Shown here: positions 18,365 through 28,647 of the stretch, in pieces
How the letters are laid out: every line of letters begins with the position of its first letter
Position numbering within the stretch: the first letter of the stretch is position 1
Assembly: GCA_947167765.1 (NCBI GenBank)
Contig: CAMVJI010000001.1
Coordinates: 1-64,000 of the forward strand
Direction: 5' to 3'
Origin: an uncultured Butyrivibrio sp.
GTDB taxonomy: Bacteria; Bacillota; Clostridia; Lachnospirales; Lachnospiraceae
Length of the DNA stretch: 64,000 bases
Translations under genes and position numbers: made by a program
Notes under the pieces: generated by a model
Told to the model about the DNA's origin: nothing
The model's input: the letters and a program-made list of their open reading frames with translations, nothing else
Database searches by the model: none

Positions 18365-19794
18365 TATTCAATGTGGTAAAAAGTGTTCTTGCAGTTCTCT
18401 TTCCGCTAATTACGTTGCCATATATCAGTGGTGTGCTTACTCAGGATAGCATTGGTGAATATGGCTTTTCAACTTCTGTGATCAATTACTTTCTGCTAAT
18501 TTCCACGCTTGGAATCAAGACTTTTGCCATCAAAGAGGCTGGGAAATATAGGGGTGATAAGAAAAGATTTGATGAGTTTGCTAGCAACATGTTTTCTCTT
18601 AATGTATTTTTTACGCTAGTTTCCTACGCTCTTTTGGCATTGTCTTACGTTGCTTTTGGTAAGTTTCGGTTTTACGGCAAAGCAATTGCCATAGCAAGTT
18701 TTGGAATCTGTTTTAGTACGATTGGAGTTGAGTGGGTATTTAATATATTTGAGGATTTTGCCTATATAGCCTATAGGTCTGTGCTCATTCAGATCGCTTC
18801 ACTGATAATGATGTTTGCGTTTGTAAGGGATGCTTCTGATGCTTACATATACATGGCTATTTCAGTAATTGCTAACGGTGGGGCTAATATTTTCAATTGG
18901 TTCTATGCAAAAAAATACTGTCATCTAAAACTTAGGTTTAATAGAAGGATATTTGATAATATTGTGCCCATATCAGTGATCTTTTTTAACACTCTGGCAA
19001 CTATTATCTATGTCAATTCAGATCTTACCATGTTAGGACTTATGTCTAGTAGCAAGGAGACAGGAATCTACACTGTTGCAACCAAGATCTATAATACATT
19101 TAAGGCTGTACTAAACGGAATTGTTCCTGTTTTTTTTGCAAGACTGTCCCTTCAGTTCACTGAGAATAGAACAGAATATGAAAAGACCTTTTCCTATGCG
19201 GTTGATTTTATTTCGTGCATAACCATACCTATGGCTATAGGAGTATTTTTTTATGGGAAAGAGATCATTCTTATGCTATCGACTAAGGAGTACCTCGGAG
19301 CTGTTAGTGGAATGTGTCTTTTGTTTATTTCCTTGTTTTTTGCAACTATGGGTAATCTTTATGGTTCAGGCGCGGTACTTCTGGCAGGACAGGAAAAATA
19401 TATGCTTATTGCGACATCAATAGGTGCAATAGTCAATCTTGGTGTGAACTATATATTAATTCCTGTATATGGTAACTTGGGTGCTGCTATTGGGACTCTA
19501 ATCACTGAAGTATTGGTGTGTTCTATTCTGGTAATTGTAGCATATAGATTCAATAAGGTATCGTTGCGATTGGTGGATATGATCAAGTGCCTAATTGCTA
19601 CTATCCCTTTTGCTGCAATTTATGGACTCTATCAGAGATTCTACTACCCCGGGAGATATTACTACTTGATATTTGTTTGCTTTAGTGCAGTTATTTATTT
19701 TTTGATCCTTATTCTACTAAAACACGAGGTGGTGTTGGCAATAACAGATAGTGTTAAGCAGAAAATTATTTTGAAAATTAAGGGAGATTTATAG
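18331..19794 (+). CDS. polysaccharide flippase (Wzx/oligosaccharide transporter family)
   Basis: 'LIFNVVKSVLAVLFPLITLPYISGVLTQDSIGEYGFSTSVINYFLLISTLGIKTFAIKEAGKYR' typical of Wzx. Confidence 0.9.
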   Translation: MEKRRSIGVNLIFNVVKSVLAVLFPLITLPYISGVLTQDSIGEYGFSTSVINYFLLISTLGIKTFAIKEAGKYRGDKKRFDEFASNMFSLNVFFTLVSYALLALSYVAFGKFRFYGKAIAIASFGICFSTIGVEWVFNIFEDFAYIAYRSVLIQIASLIMMFAFVRDASDAYIYMAISVIANGGANIFNWFYAKKYCHLKLRFNRRIFDNIVPISVIFFNTLATIIYVNSDLTMLGLMSSSKETGIYTVATKIYNTFKAVLNGIVPVFFARLSLQFTENRTEYEKTFSYAVDFISCITIPMAIGVFFYGKEIILMLSTKEYLGAVSGMCLLFISLFFATMGNLYGSGAVLLAGQEKYMLIATSIGAIVNLGVNYILIPVYGNLGAAIGTLITEVLVCSILVIVAYRFNKVSLRLVDMIKCLIATIPFAAIYGLYQRFYYPGRYYYLIFVCFSAVIYFLILILLKHEVVLAITDSVKQKIILKIKGDL

Positions 19795-20744
19795 TGGATA
19801 GTATGAGTTGCTCGCCCGTTGTTGCTTTCGCTTACAATAGACCAGATAAGATCATAAGATGTCTCGAGAGCCTTGAAAAAAATCCAGAAGCAAGACAAAG
19901 CGATCTGATCATTTTCAGTGACGGACCAAAAACTGAAAAAGGTAATGACGCTGTTGAGTCAACCAGAATGGCGCTTAGACAGTACAAGGAAAGGTCTTTA
20001 TTTGCTAGTGTCAGATTGGTGGAGGCTCAGACCAACAAAGGACTTGCGAAATCTATAATTGAAGGTGTTACAGAAGTTGTTTCAGAATATGGGAAAGTTA
20101 TAGTGGTGGAAGATGATTTAGTGGTTTCCTCTGGATTTCTTGCATATATGAATGGAGCCTTAAATTATTACAAGGATCAGAAGAGTATAGGCGCAATCAG
20201 CGGTTACACATATCCTTTGAGATGTCTGGAGAAGTATGAGGGCGATGTTTATTTCATGCATAAGGGTGACTGCTGGGGATGGGCAACCTGGGCCGACAGA
20301 TGGGATGATGCTTCCTGGGCAGAGGTTGATTATGAAGCATATTTTAATGATAGACAGCTCCGAAAAAGATTTGAGGACACTGAAAATGGATGGGACCTAC
20401 TGATGCTCTTGCAAAGCCTTGGCAAAATTAGTTCCTGGGCGGTACGATGGGTACTGTATTTGTTTGAAAATGATTTGCTTACAGTGTATCCAAGGCAGAG
20501 CTATGTTACAAACAGCGGATTTGATGGGAGTGGAACTCATTCAGCCGAATCTGATAATAACCATTATTTTACAGCACTTTCAGATAATCTGAAGGCATGT
20601 AGATTCAATAATGATGATCCTGTTGAAGCTATTGAGCGTGAGGCTGCTCGTTTCCCACGAACAGGCATGCAGGCAGCTGTTAAGTATTATTTAAAGCGAT
20701 GTTATGTTAAACTATACGATATAAAAAGACTGCTAGTAAGATAG
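19794..20744 (+). CDS. glycosyltransferase family 2-like
   Basis: 'PVVAFAYNRPDKIIRCLESLEKN', 'KVIVVEDDLVVSSGFLAYMNGALNYY', 'GWATWADRW'. Confidence 0.85.
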   Translation: MDSMSCSPVVAFAYNRPDKIIRCLESLEKNPEARQSDLIIFSDGPKTEKGNDAVESTRMALRQYKERSLFASVRLVEAQTNKGLAKSIIEGVTEVVSEYGKVIVVEDDLVVSSGFLAYMNGALNYYKDQKSIGAISGYTYPLRCLEKYEGDVYFMHKGDCWGWATWADRWDDASWAEVDYEAYFNDRQLRKRFEDTENGWDLLMLLQSLGKISSWAVRWVLYLFENDLLTVYPRQSYVTNSGFDGSGTHSAESDNNHYFTALSDNLKACRFNNDDPVEAIEREAARFPRTGMQAAVKYYLKRCYVKLYDIKRLLVR

Positions 20745-20770
20745 TAGTAAGAGTTTAACTGAGGATTCTA

Positions 20771-22030
20771 ATGGAGACGAGATCCAATATAAAGAAAAAT
20801 ATCTTGATCTATGCTCATTACTATTACCCTGATGTGGCATCAACGGGTCAGATACTTACAGATCTGGCAGAGGGTATTAGTAATGATTTTAATGTTACAA
20901 TCATATGTACGGTACCCAGTTACACTGGAAGTATAGACAAAAAGTATAAAACCAAAAAATTTTATCTTGAAAAAATAAATGGTGTTCATGTTGTAAGAGT
21001 AAGAGTCCCCGAATTCGATAAAACTAAGTCCTTTAGTAGAGTTCGGAATATTTTATCTTATTTTTTTGCAGCAATAAGTGCGACTCGCAAAGTGGGACAC
21101 CAGGACTACGTTTTCACCATCTCACAGCCTCCTGTATTGGGAGGACTCCTTGGAGTTATAGGAAGTTCAATCAAGCGATGCAAGCTGATTTATAATATCC
21201 AGGATTTTAATCCTGAGCAGGTCGAGGCAGTTTCTTTTACCAAGAATAAGCTTATCCTGAGGGCTATGATGGCTCTTGATAAATACAGTTGCAAAAAAGC
21301 AGATAAAGTAATTGTAGTTGGAAGGGACATGGTTGAAACGCTAAAAAAGCGTTTTGGTAATAAGGTTCCATCCTATACCTATATCAACAACTGGATTAAT
21401 GAGAAAGAAATAGTGCCGCTTTCCAAAGATGATGCTAAGGTTCGTCAATTTAAAGATAGGTATGGCCTTACTGGAAAATATGTATTTATGTATTCCGGAA
21501 ACATAGGGTTGTACTATGATCTTCCTAAGCTTCAGGAAATTATGGCGAAGTTTGCTGATGAAAAGGACGTGGCTTTTGCTTTTGTCGGACAGGGCACAGT
21601 CCTTGGAGAGATGAAGGAGTATTGTAAGATAAATAACCTGGGAAATATGGTGTTTATCCCTTATCAGGACAAAGAAGAACTGGTATACAGTTTAAACGCA
21701 GGAGATGTGCATTTTGTGGTCAATGCCAAAGGTATCAAGGGAGTATCAGTTCCCAGCAAAATCTATGGCGTAATGGCTGCGGGTAAGCCTGTTCTTGGGA
21801 TTCTTGAGAAAGGTTCCGAGGCCAGGATGATTCTTGAGGATGCAGGCTGCGGAATTGTATCTGAACCTGGTGATTATAAGGCTTTTGAGGAAAATATCAG
21901 ATATTTCATAGATCACAGATTAGATGATTCTATTATTGAGATGGGAACAAAAGGCAGGAAGTATTTAGAAGCAAACCTTACTAAGGAACTATCCATCAGG
22001 AAATATTCAGAAATAATAAAAAGCTTATGA
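20771..22030 (+). CDS. glycosyltransferase family 4 (WbuB-like)
   Basis: 'NILIYAHYYYPDVASTGQILTDLAEG', 'YIYNIQDFNPEQ'-type motif, 'VFMYSGNIGLYYDL', 'GVSVPSKIYGVMAAGKPVLGI'. Confidence 0.9.
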   Translation: METRSNIKKNILIYAHYYYPDVASTGQILTDLAEGISNDFNVTIICTVPSYTGSIDKKYKTKKFYLEKINGVHVVRVRVPEFDKTKSFSRVRNILSYFFAAISATRKVGHQDYVFTISQPPVLGGLLGVIGSSIKRCKLIYNIQDFNPEQVEAVSFTKNKLILRAMMALDKYSCKKADKVIVVGRDMVETLKKRFGNKVPSYTYINNWINEKEIVPLSKDDAKVRQFKDRYGLTGKYVFMYSGNIGLYYDLPKLQEIMAKFADEKDVAFAFVGQGTVLGEMKEYCKINNLGNMVFIPYQDKEELVYSLNAGDVHFVVNAKGIKGVSVPSKIYGVMAAGKPVLGILEKGSEARMILEDAGCGIVSEPGDYKAFEENIRYFIDHRLDDSIIEMGTKGRKYLEANLTKELSIRKYSEIIKSL

Positions 22031-22037
22031 CAGGTAT

Positions 22038-22784
22038 GTGTTCATGGTTATAGTAGTAACGGGTACTGTTGCTCCGAGAAGTGATCAGAGGAGCCTTAAA
22101 CTGGTAGAAACTGAAGAGAGGTTGTGGCAGTACAAGAATGCATTAGAGAAGTTGATACTGGCAGAGCCTAACGCCAAGATAGTCTTTGCCGAAAACAGCG
22201 GATATGGAAAAGATGGTTTTGAAGATATGGTGAGGTTGGCTTCAGAACACAGTATGAAACTTGAGGTGCTGTCTTTTTCTGGTAACCATGAAGCAGTTGT
22301 TAATCAGGGAAAAGGGTACGGCGAAGGCGAGATATTACAGTATGTATTAGAGAACAGTCAACTAGTAAAGGGCGAAAAAAACCTGCTAAAGATAACCGGA
22401 AGACTTACAGTTGATAATATTGCTAAGATTGTAAGATGCATTCGCAGTGACAGAGTATACTTCAACGTCCCAAATATTCACAGAAAAGAATTCTATGACA
22501 CAAGAATGTATGCAATGCCTGTTGATGTTTTTAAGAACTTTTTCAAGGAAGAATACAAGAAGGTTCATGACAGCAATGGGTATTTTTTAGAACTAGCTTA
22601 TACTGACGCGGCTCTTAGGAATGGACTTCATGTATACAATTTTCCGAGCTATCCAAGGATTGTTGGAGTTAGTGGTAGTAGTGGAACCAAATACGAATAC
22701 ACCGAGTGGAAATCAAAGATAAGAGATTTTATTAGCCTGTTTAATATATATGGAAAAACAACCCGGAGAGAACAAAGTGAATAA
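22038..22784 (+). CDS. putative glycosyltransferase-like protein of polysaccharide cluster
   Basis: 248 aa; 'VVTGTVAPR...KIVFAENSGYGKDGFEDMVRLA...EILQYVLENSQLVK...KITGRL'. Confidence 0.5.
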   Translation: MFMVIVVTGTVAPRSDQRSLKLVETEERLWQYKNALEKLILAEPNAKIVFAENSGYGKDGFEDMVRLASEHSMKLEVLSFSGNHEAVVNQGKGYGEGEILQYVLENSQLVKGEKNLLKITGRLTVDNIAKIVRCIRSDRVYFNVPNIHRKEFYDTRMYAMPVDVFKNFFKEEYKKVHDSNGYFLELAYTDAALRNGLHVYNFPSYPRIVGVSGSSGTKYEYTEWKSKIRDFISLFNIYGKTTRREQSE

Positions 22785-24222
22785 GACCGGAATAAAATAT
22801 CCAATCAAAAGAATATTCATTATAGACGAACTGTCAGTGATAATAGCCTATGTTCTTGCGCTGCTATTTAGATATGGCTTAAATATAAAGTATTGGTGCG
22901 AAATTTTTGACGGACTGTATGTGTCATTCTTTTTTGTGGTGTGCATGCTGCAGGTTATCGTATTCCTTGGATTTGATAAGAGGAAGACTCCTATTTTTCT
23001 TCAGGATCCTGCAGAAATTCTGATCACTGTGGTAAAAGGCAAAGTCCTTCTGCTCATTATGTGTCTCTTTTATCTATACATAAATCAGAGGGGCGAGGAG
23101 TCATCTCGATTTGTAATCGTGGCTTTCTTTGGCCTTGGTATTGTGATTGAGTACATCATGAAGATGCTCTATAAAAGGGCGTATTACAAGAAAAACGGAC
23201 ATCTGTACACATGTAGGACATTAGATGTAAAGGCACCATTCCCAGTTGTTGATGAGATTGTTTCAAGATATAAAAGCGGTAACTATGATGAGGTATTGAT
23301 TCATCCTGAAGGAGTTAAAGACGATCAGGTGAACGAGCTTATAGATTCGCTTTCCAGAGATGGTGTCAGAGTATATGTTGCACTCTCTTCTTTAGGATAT
23401 ACCGTAAGATCGGGAATAGTGTCAGATTTAGGCGGATTTGCATCTATACCGGTTGCGGTTAGATCAGAGAAATTTGAGCTGTTTGGAATCAAATACTCTA
23501 TTGCCAGAACAGAAGAGGCAGTTCTTCATGTAATCAGAAATATTAAGAAACTTTCTGGTAAGTATATCTGTTTCTCAAACGTCCACACTAGTGTTATGGC
23601 CAGGGAAGATAAAGCCTATCTTGATGTTTTGAATGGTGCGGCTTTCGTTTTTCCAGACGGAACTCCTGTTGCTTCTCTCCAGCAAAAAGAAGGAATTGCC
23701 GGAGCTGAGAGAGTTGCGGGTCCTGACTTCATGGACAGAATGTTCAAGGATACAGCTGATGGAAGGCTTGGCCACTATTTCTACGGCTCCACTCAGGAAA
23801 CACTGGATGCACTGCAGAGTGCACTCAAGGAGAAGTATCCTGACCTTGATATCAGGGGAATGTATTCGCCGCCTTTTGGAGAAGTTACAAAAGAGCAGGA
23901 TCAGGCAGATGTTGACAGGATAAATGCATCTGGCGCAGACATCGTTTGGATCGGTCTTGGGGCTCCCAAACAGGAGAAGTGGATGAAGGCCCATGAGGGC
24001 AGGATAAATGGCGTGATGATGGGAGTTGGAGCAGGCTTCAATTTCCATGCGGGAAACATAAAAAGAGCGCCGGTCTGGATTCAAAAAATAGGTCTAGAGT
24101 GGCTATACAGACTGTTTCAGGATCCTGGAAGACTCTTTAAAAGGTATTTTGTGACTAACACAAAGTTTTTTTGGTATCTGACAATGGATAAACTGTTTTC
24201 AGGCAGAACAAAAGATAGATAA
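22750..24222 (+). CDS. membrane-anchored WecG/TagA/CpsF-family glycosyltransferase
   Basis: C-terminus 'FPDGTPVASLQ...AERVAGPDFMDRM...GSTQETLDAL...WIGLGAPKQEKWM...GVGAGFNFHAG.IKRAP.WIQKIGLEWLYRLFQDP.RLFKRY'; N-terminal TM segments like polyprenyl glycosylphosphotransferases. Confidence 0.9.
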   Translation: MEKQPGENKVNKTGIKYPIKRIFIIDELSVIIAYVLALLFRYGLNIKYWCEIFDGLYVSFFFVVCMLQVIVFLGFDKRKTPIFLQDPAEILITVVKGKVLLLIMCLFYLYINQRGEESSRFVIVAFFGLGIVIEYIMKMLYKRAYYKKNGHLYTCRTLDVKAPFPVVDEIVSRYKSGNYDEVLIHPEGVKDDQVNELIDSLSRDGVRVYVALSSLGYTVRSGIVSDLGGFASIPVAVRSEKFELFGIKYSIARTEEAVLHVIRNIKKLSGKYICFSNVHTSVMAREDKAYLDVLNGAAFVFPDGTPVASLQQKEGIAGAERVAGPDFMDRMFKDTADGRLGHYFYGSTQETLDALQSALKEKYPDLDIRGMYSPPFGEVTKEQDQADVDRINASGADIVWIGLGAPKQEKWMKAHEGRINGVMMGVGAGFNFHAGNIKRAPVWIQKIGLEWLYRLFQDPGRLFKRYFVTNTKFFWYLTMDKLFSGRTKDR

Positions 24223-24237
24223 AGAGAATGATTTGAT

Positions 24238-25278
24238 ATGAGCAAGAAACGTATTTTTTTACTAGTTGTCCTTGCCTTGGCTGTAATAGCGTGCAGTATC
24301 ACAGTCTATGTAAAAGAAAGCAAGGTTGTTCCGGACGATCCGAAAAAAACATATATCTCTGCATATGAGAAGTTAGCGGATGGAGCACCAATTGATATAT
24401 TGATTGTAGGAGATTCGATAGCCGCTGGGACAGGTGCTACATCAGGTAACAGCTGGGCTGCGTTGTTGCCTAAGAGCATAGAGGAAAAATATGGTTCAAG
24501 CTGTAATATCGTCAATGTTTCCATGGGAGGAAATACAAGTATAGCTGGAACTTTGAGGGTAAAGATGCTTGATGAAGATACGGATTTTGATCTTGCTTTG
24601 ATCTGTTATGGGGAAAATGACATTGACGATGAGACCTTTGCCCTAAACTATGAATCCATAATACGAAGCATTAAGTCTAAATATGGTAATTGTAGCATTA
24701 TAAGTATTCTTGAAAGCTCCCAGAGAGATTACACCAATAAGATCAATCAGATAATTGATATAGCCAATTTTTACGGCATTCCCGTTGTGGATACTATCAA
24801 AGCCTATGAATCAAGCGGTTATGAATATGAAGAACTTGTGAATGCTCCAGATGATCTGACACATCCAAATAATTTTGGCCATGCTATTTATTTAAGCTCT
24901 GTTCTTGATGTTATATATGAGCAGGTCAGAAGCAGATCAGCTTATGTTGGAACTGCTAATCCGAATGATGATCTTATCTATATTCCCAGATCATTGTTTC
25001 TAAGGACAGGTCTTACAACCTTTGAGATACAAATGAATCCCTTAAGAGCTAATATCGGGATATATCGAAGCCATATTCCAGGAACAAATACAGTTGAAAT
25101 ATATTCTGATGACAAGCAGGTTTTTGAACAGCAATTTGAATGGGAATATCCATTCGGGCAGGAGCATGTTGAACAACTAACCTCTGAGCCTGTTGAACTT
25201 GGAGAAACGCTAACGGTTAAATTTGCCTCAGTGGAGGAGGCAAAATACTTTAAGGGTCTTTTTCTGATCGTTGAGTAA
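24238..25278 (+). CDS. SGNH/GDSL hydrolase, membrane-anchored
   Basis: 'DILIVGDSIAAGTGAT', 'LICYGENDIDD', 'DDLTHPNNFGHAIY'. Confidence 0.85.
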   Translation: MSKKRIFLLVVLALAVIACSITVYVKESKVVPDDPKKTYISAYEKLADGAPIDILIVGDSIAAGTGATSGNSWAALLPKSIEEKYGSSCNIVNVSMGGNTSIAGTLRVKMLDEDTDFDLALICYGENDIDDETFALNYESIIRSIKSKYGNCSIISILESSQRDYTNKINQIIDIANFYGIPVVDTIKAYESSGYEYEELVNAPDDLTHPNNFGHAIYLSSVLDVIYEQVRSRSAYVGTANPNDDLIYIPRSLFLRTGLTTFEIQMNPLRANIGIYRSHIPGTNTVEIYSDDKQVFEQQFEWEYPFGQEHVEQLTSEPVELGETLTVKFASVEEAKYFKGLFLIVE

Positions 25279-25279
25279 G

Positions 25280-26854
25280 TTATTTCACGTATAACAGGTA
25301 TCTGCCAAATTCATAGAGAGTGAAATCTGAATCAAGATTATCAATCTGAAGGATTTCCTCACTATTATTTTTATATCGGATGATTATATCAGCCTCATCC
25401 AGTGATATGGGTGTACTTTCTACGGTTGATTGGTGATATGAATCATAGAATAGTCCATTATCAGAGGGACTATGGTTAACATTATACACTGTGGATATTC
25501 CATACTTTTCTTCGAGAAATGCTTCTGCTGAGAAATCTTTCTCGTAGCCCAAATCAACAAGGATGTTGTCACCGTTAATGTATAACTCATTGACTTTGTT
25601 TAAGAGGGCAGTGGTATTGACGCCATCCTGTGCATATTGTTGAGCATCATCCTGATTGTTGTTTGAAAGAAATAATATCAATGCAAATGCAGTAAATATT
25701 GGAATTGTTCTGTTTATATATTTTCCGCAATATATTATAGAAAAATATGCCAGTATTATCGCCGTAGGGAGAAGATACCTTTCGTACATACCGCTTTTGG
25801 CATGTAATACAAACTGAAGAGCTAGGTTTATTACAAATAAAGCTACAGGCCATATAGATACGTTAAAAAACTTTCTTAGGTTGTCTTTTTGATAATAGAT
25901 TGATAGAGAAAAAGCAACGATTGAAAGTAACAGATATGGGAATATATCCCCACGTATTATCCAGTAAATACCATACAGATAATCTAAGAGATTAAAGCCT
26001 GAATCAACTCCTGCGTATCCAATCTGATTAGTCCCTACAGCCAAATAGATTGTAAGTATTCCTGCAGCAAAAATGATAAAAGTTGAACATACGTAGACGA
26101 TGTACTTTCGTGTCAATGCAAACAGATTTTTGACTGAATAGTCATTGCTGTCCTCCATGTCCCAATAAACTAGAATAAAGGGTAATGTGGGGAGTAACAA
26201 AAGAAAAGCCTCCTTTGATCCTGACAGAAATAAAGTGGCAAATATAGCAAGTATCAGATGATAAAGACTTCTCTTTTTGTAATATTGATGAAGTACTAGG
26301 AGAGTAATAAACAGATACAGTGTGCAAAGATTTTCTTGTGGTCCAAGCCTCCATGTTACCGAAATTTGATCTCCGCCAAGGTATATAGCTGTTGCGAAAA
26401 CAAATGAAGCCAATATGTTAGAGCCGCGTATCCTGGAATAGTAATATGCTAAAAACAAACTAGCTGCAGATACGATAACATAGAATATTTGCCATACTAG
26501 AAAGTTATCTTTGAAAATATAACACTGAATTACACGGACAACCATGTAAGTTATTCGGTATCTGGTGTTAAGGTCATTTTTTACAATTGCAGCCAGCGCG
26601 GAAAAAAATCCTTCTTTTGATAATTTATTTCCCCAGACATATACTTCATGATCGTCAATAAAATGATATCCACTAGTCAGGACACCGGTCAATCCTAAAA
26701 ATGCCAATGTAAGAGAAAACAGAAGAATACTAATTGACAATAGTTCTTTTCTACTTACTGGTTTATTATCATTTGATGTTCGTAACTGTACCATTGCGAT
26801 AATGGCGACAGTTAAAATTAGCATAAAGTTAGTAATCATGAATGAATTCCCCAT
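25280..26854 (-). CDS. multi-TM GT-C-like membrane protein
   Basis: 524 aa, many TM segments, 'DDHEVY' after TM2, C-terminal soluble tail. Confidence 0.55.
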   Translation of the reverse strand: MGNSFMITNFMLILTVAIIAMVQLRTSNDNKPVSRKELLSISILLFSLTLAFLGLTGVLTSGYHFIDDHEVYVWGNKLSKEGFFSALAAIVKNDLNTRYRITYMVVRVIQCYIFKDNFLVWQIFYVIVSAASLFLAYYYSRIRGSNILASFVFATAIYLGGDQISVTWRLGPQENLCTLYLFITLLVLHQYYKKRSLYHLILAIFATLFLSGSKEAFLLLLPTLPFILVYWDMEDSNDYSVKNLFALTRKYIVYVCSTFIIFAAGILTIYLAVGTNQIGYAGVDSGFNLLDYLYGIYWIIRGDIFPYLLLSIVAFSLSIYYQKDNLRKFFNVSIWPVALFVINLALQFVLHAKSGMYERYLLPTAIILAYFSIIYCGKYINRTIPIFTAFALILFLSNNNQDDAQQYAQDGVNTTALLNKVNELYINGDNILVDLGYEKDFSAEAFLEEKYGISTVYNVNHSPSDNGLFYDSYHQSTVESTPISLDEADIIIRYKNNSEEILQIDNLDSDFTLYEFGRYLLYVK

Positions 26855-26949
26855 TTATTTTTGGCTTATGCTATTGTATCATACTATTGATTTACTTGGA
26901 CACAGTTTCATAATATTGTTTCAAAAGGAAATTCTTTGTAGTCACCTAT

Positions 26950-27864
26950 ATGAATATACAAAAGCTTTACGAAGTATCGCTCCGGCACAAGAGTCCTGCG
27001 ATATCTTCGTTTCACTATAAGTTTAATAAGGGTCTGGTTAATCTCTTCTACCCTGTGTTTGGAAGGTGCAGTTATGGAATTGATGATAGCAGCAATGTGA
27101 TCATCTCCCTTGCAAGCTATCCGGACAGGGTAGGAACGGTTTATCTGACTATAGAGACCCTGCTTAATCAGACTGTAAAGCCCAGGGCAGTAATGTTGTG
27201 GCTTGCTGATGATCAGTTTCCTAGAGGAGAGGCGGACCTTCCATCAAACCTCATATCTCTCAAGGAAAAAGGTCTTACCATCAGGTTCTGTGAGGACCTT
27301 CGTCCCCACAAAAAGTATTACTATGCAATGAAGGAAAACCCAGACTGCGATGTTATTACAGTGGACGACGATGTCTTTTACCCGGAGAACCTTGTGGAAA
27401 TGCTGACTGATACTGCGAGGAAGTATCCAGACACCGTGGTGTGTACCTGGGGACATGGGTACTTTACGGGTAAGGATGGAGATGTTAATACTGCTGATAA
27501 ATGGCAGTATCTTGTGGAAGGAACAGAGCCGTCTTTTCTGGTGATACCAACTGGAGTAGGGGGCGTGCTTTATCCGGCGCATTGCCTCTCTGAGGAAGTA
27601 TTCAATAAAGATGCTATCAGGCAGTTATGCCTTAATGCAGATGATCTCTGGCTAAAAGCCATGGCTCTTATGAATAACACCAGGGCCGTCAGAGTGGATA
27701 GACCGGCAAAGCTTTTTTTCTCGATTATGAAGACACAAAAGACAGGACTGTATTATTCGAACGCGCTGGAAGATAAGAATTCTGTTGCCTGGAAAAACAT
27801 CATAGATGCATATCCTGCGTGCAGGAGCAAGCTCATAGAGGAACCGGATACAGAAAGGAAATAG
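26950..27864 (+). CDS. glycosyltransferase
   Basis: 'VIISLASYPDRVGTVYLTIETLLNQTVKPRAVMLWLADDQFP', 'DVITVDDDVFYP'. Confidence 0.8.
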   Translation: MNIQKLYEVSLRHKSPAISSFHYKFNKGLVNLFYPVFGRCSYGIDDSSNVIISLASYPDRVGTVYLTIETLLNQTVKPRAVMLWLADDQFPRGEADLPSNLISLKEKGLTIRFCEDLRPHKKYYYAMKENPDCDVITVDDDVFYPENLVEMLTDTARKYPDTVVCTWGHGYFTGKDGDVNTADKWQYLVEGTEPSFLVIPTGVGGVLYPAHCLSEEVFNKDAIRQLCLNADDLWLKAMALMNNTRAVRVDRPAKLFFSIMKTQKTGLYYSNALEDKNSVAWKNIIDAYPACRSKLIEEPDTERK

Positions 27865-27871
27865 GCTGTAA

Positions 27872-28630
27872 ATGAACAACCCATTGTTTTCGATCATAAC
27901 AGTTTGCTACAACAGCGAAAAAACAATAGAGAGAACCTTAAAACACATGCTTGCCCAGACTGAAGGAGACTATGAGTATCTTATAATTGACGGAGCTTCT
28001 ACTGATGGCACGGCCAAGATCGTAAAGCGCTACGAGCCTGAGTTTGGAGGAAGGCTACAGTTTTATTCCGAAAAAGATAACGGCATTTATGATGCCATGA
28101 ACAAGGGGATAAAGAAGGCCAAGGGAACCCTTGTTGGAATTGTCAACAGCGATGACTTCTATGAGACTGATGCTCTTTCCAATATGAAAAAGAGATATGA
28201 AGAGCTGTCTGATGATCAGAAAAAGCACGTTATCCTCTACGGCATGCAGAGGCGCCTTAGAGATGGTCAGGAGATTGAGATTGAGTTTGTTAATGACCGC
28301 ATCCTTGGAGAAGGGATGATATGTCATCCCACATGCTTTGTATCAAGAAGCGTTTATGAGGACTACGGAGTATATGACACCACCTACAAAAGCGCAGCAG
28401 ATCTGGACTTTCTTCTTCGGATCAAGAAAAATACAGATACCGTTTTTGCCCCTGTTTACAGCATCATCTCCAATTTTGAGCTTGGAGGAATGAGCGCATC
28501 ATCCAGGGGAGCAATCGAGGCAGCCAGAGTCAGGTACAAGTACGGAGTGTATTCAAGGCTGCGGATGAACTATGTTATATGGCAGAGCCGTCTTATTGAG
28601 GTGGTGCACAACTTAAAACGCCGTGGCTGA
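27872..28630 (+). CDS. glycosyltransferase family 2
   Basis: 'PLFSIITVCYNSEKTIERTLKHMLAQT.GDYEYLIIDGASTDGTAKIVKRYE', 'EKDNGIYDAMNKGIKKAKG'. Confidence 0.93.
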   Translation: MNNPLFSIITVCYNSEKTIERTLKHMLAQTEGDYEYLIIDGASTDGTAKIVKRYEPEFGGRLQFYSEKDNGIYDAMNKGIKKAKGTLVGIVNSDDFYETDALSNMKKRYEELSDDQKKHVILYGMQRRLRDGQEIEIEFVNDRILGEGMICHPTCFVSRSVYEDYGVYDTTYKSAADLDFLLRIKKNTDTVFAPVYSIISNFELGGMSASSRGAIEAARVRYKYGVYSRLRMNYVIWQSRLIEVVHNLKRRG

Positions 28631-28647
28631 ATAGAGCTTTATTAGGA

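Noticed and set aside
23575-24084. 169-aa minus-strand ORF (and similar antisense ORFs at 54298-55035, 49938-50489, 50396-50887, 53134-53736)
   Set aside because: Antisense to confidently identified genes; low-complexity translations with no family signal.
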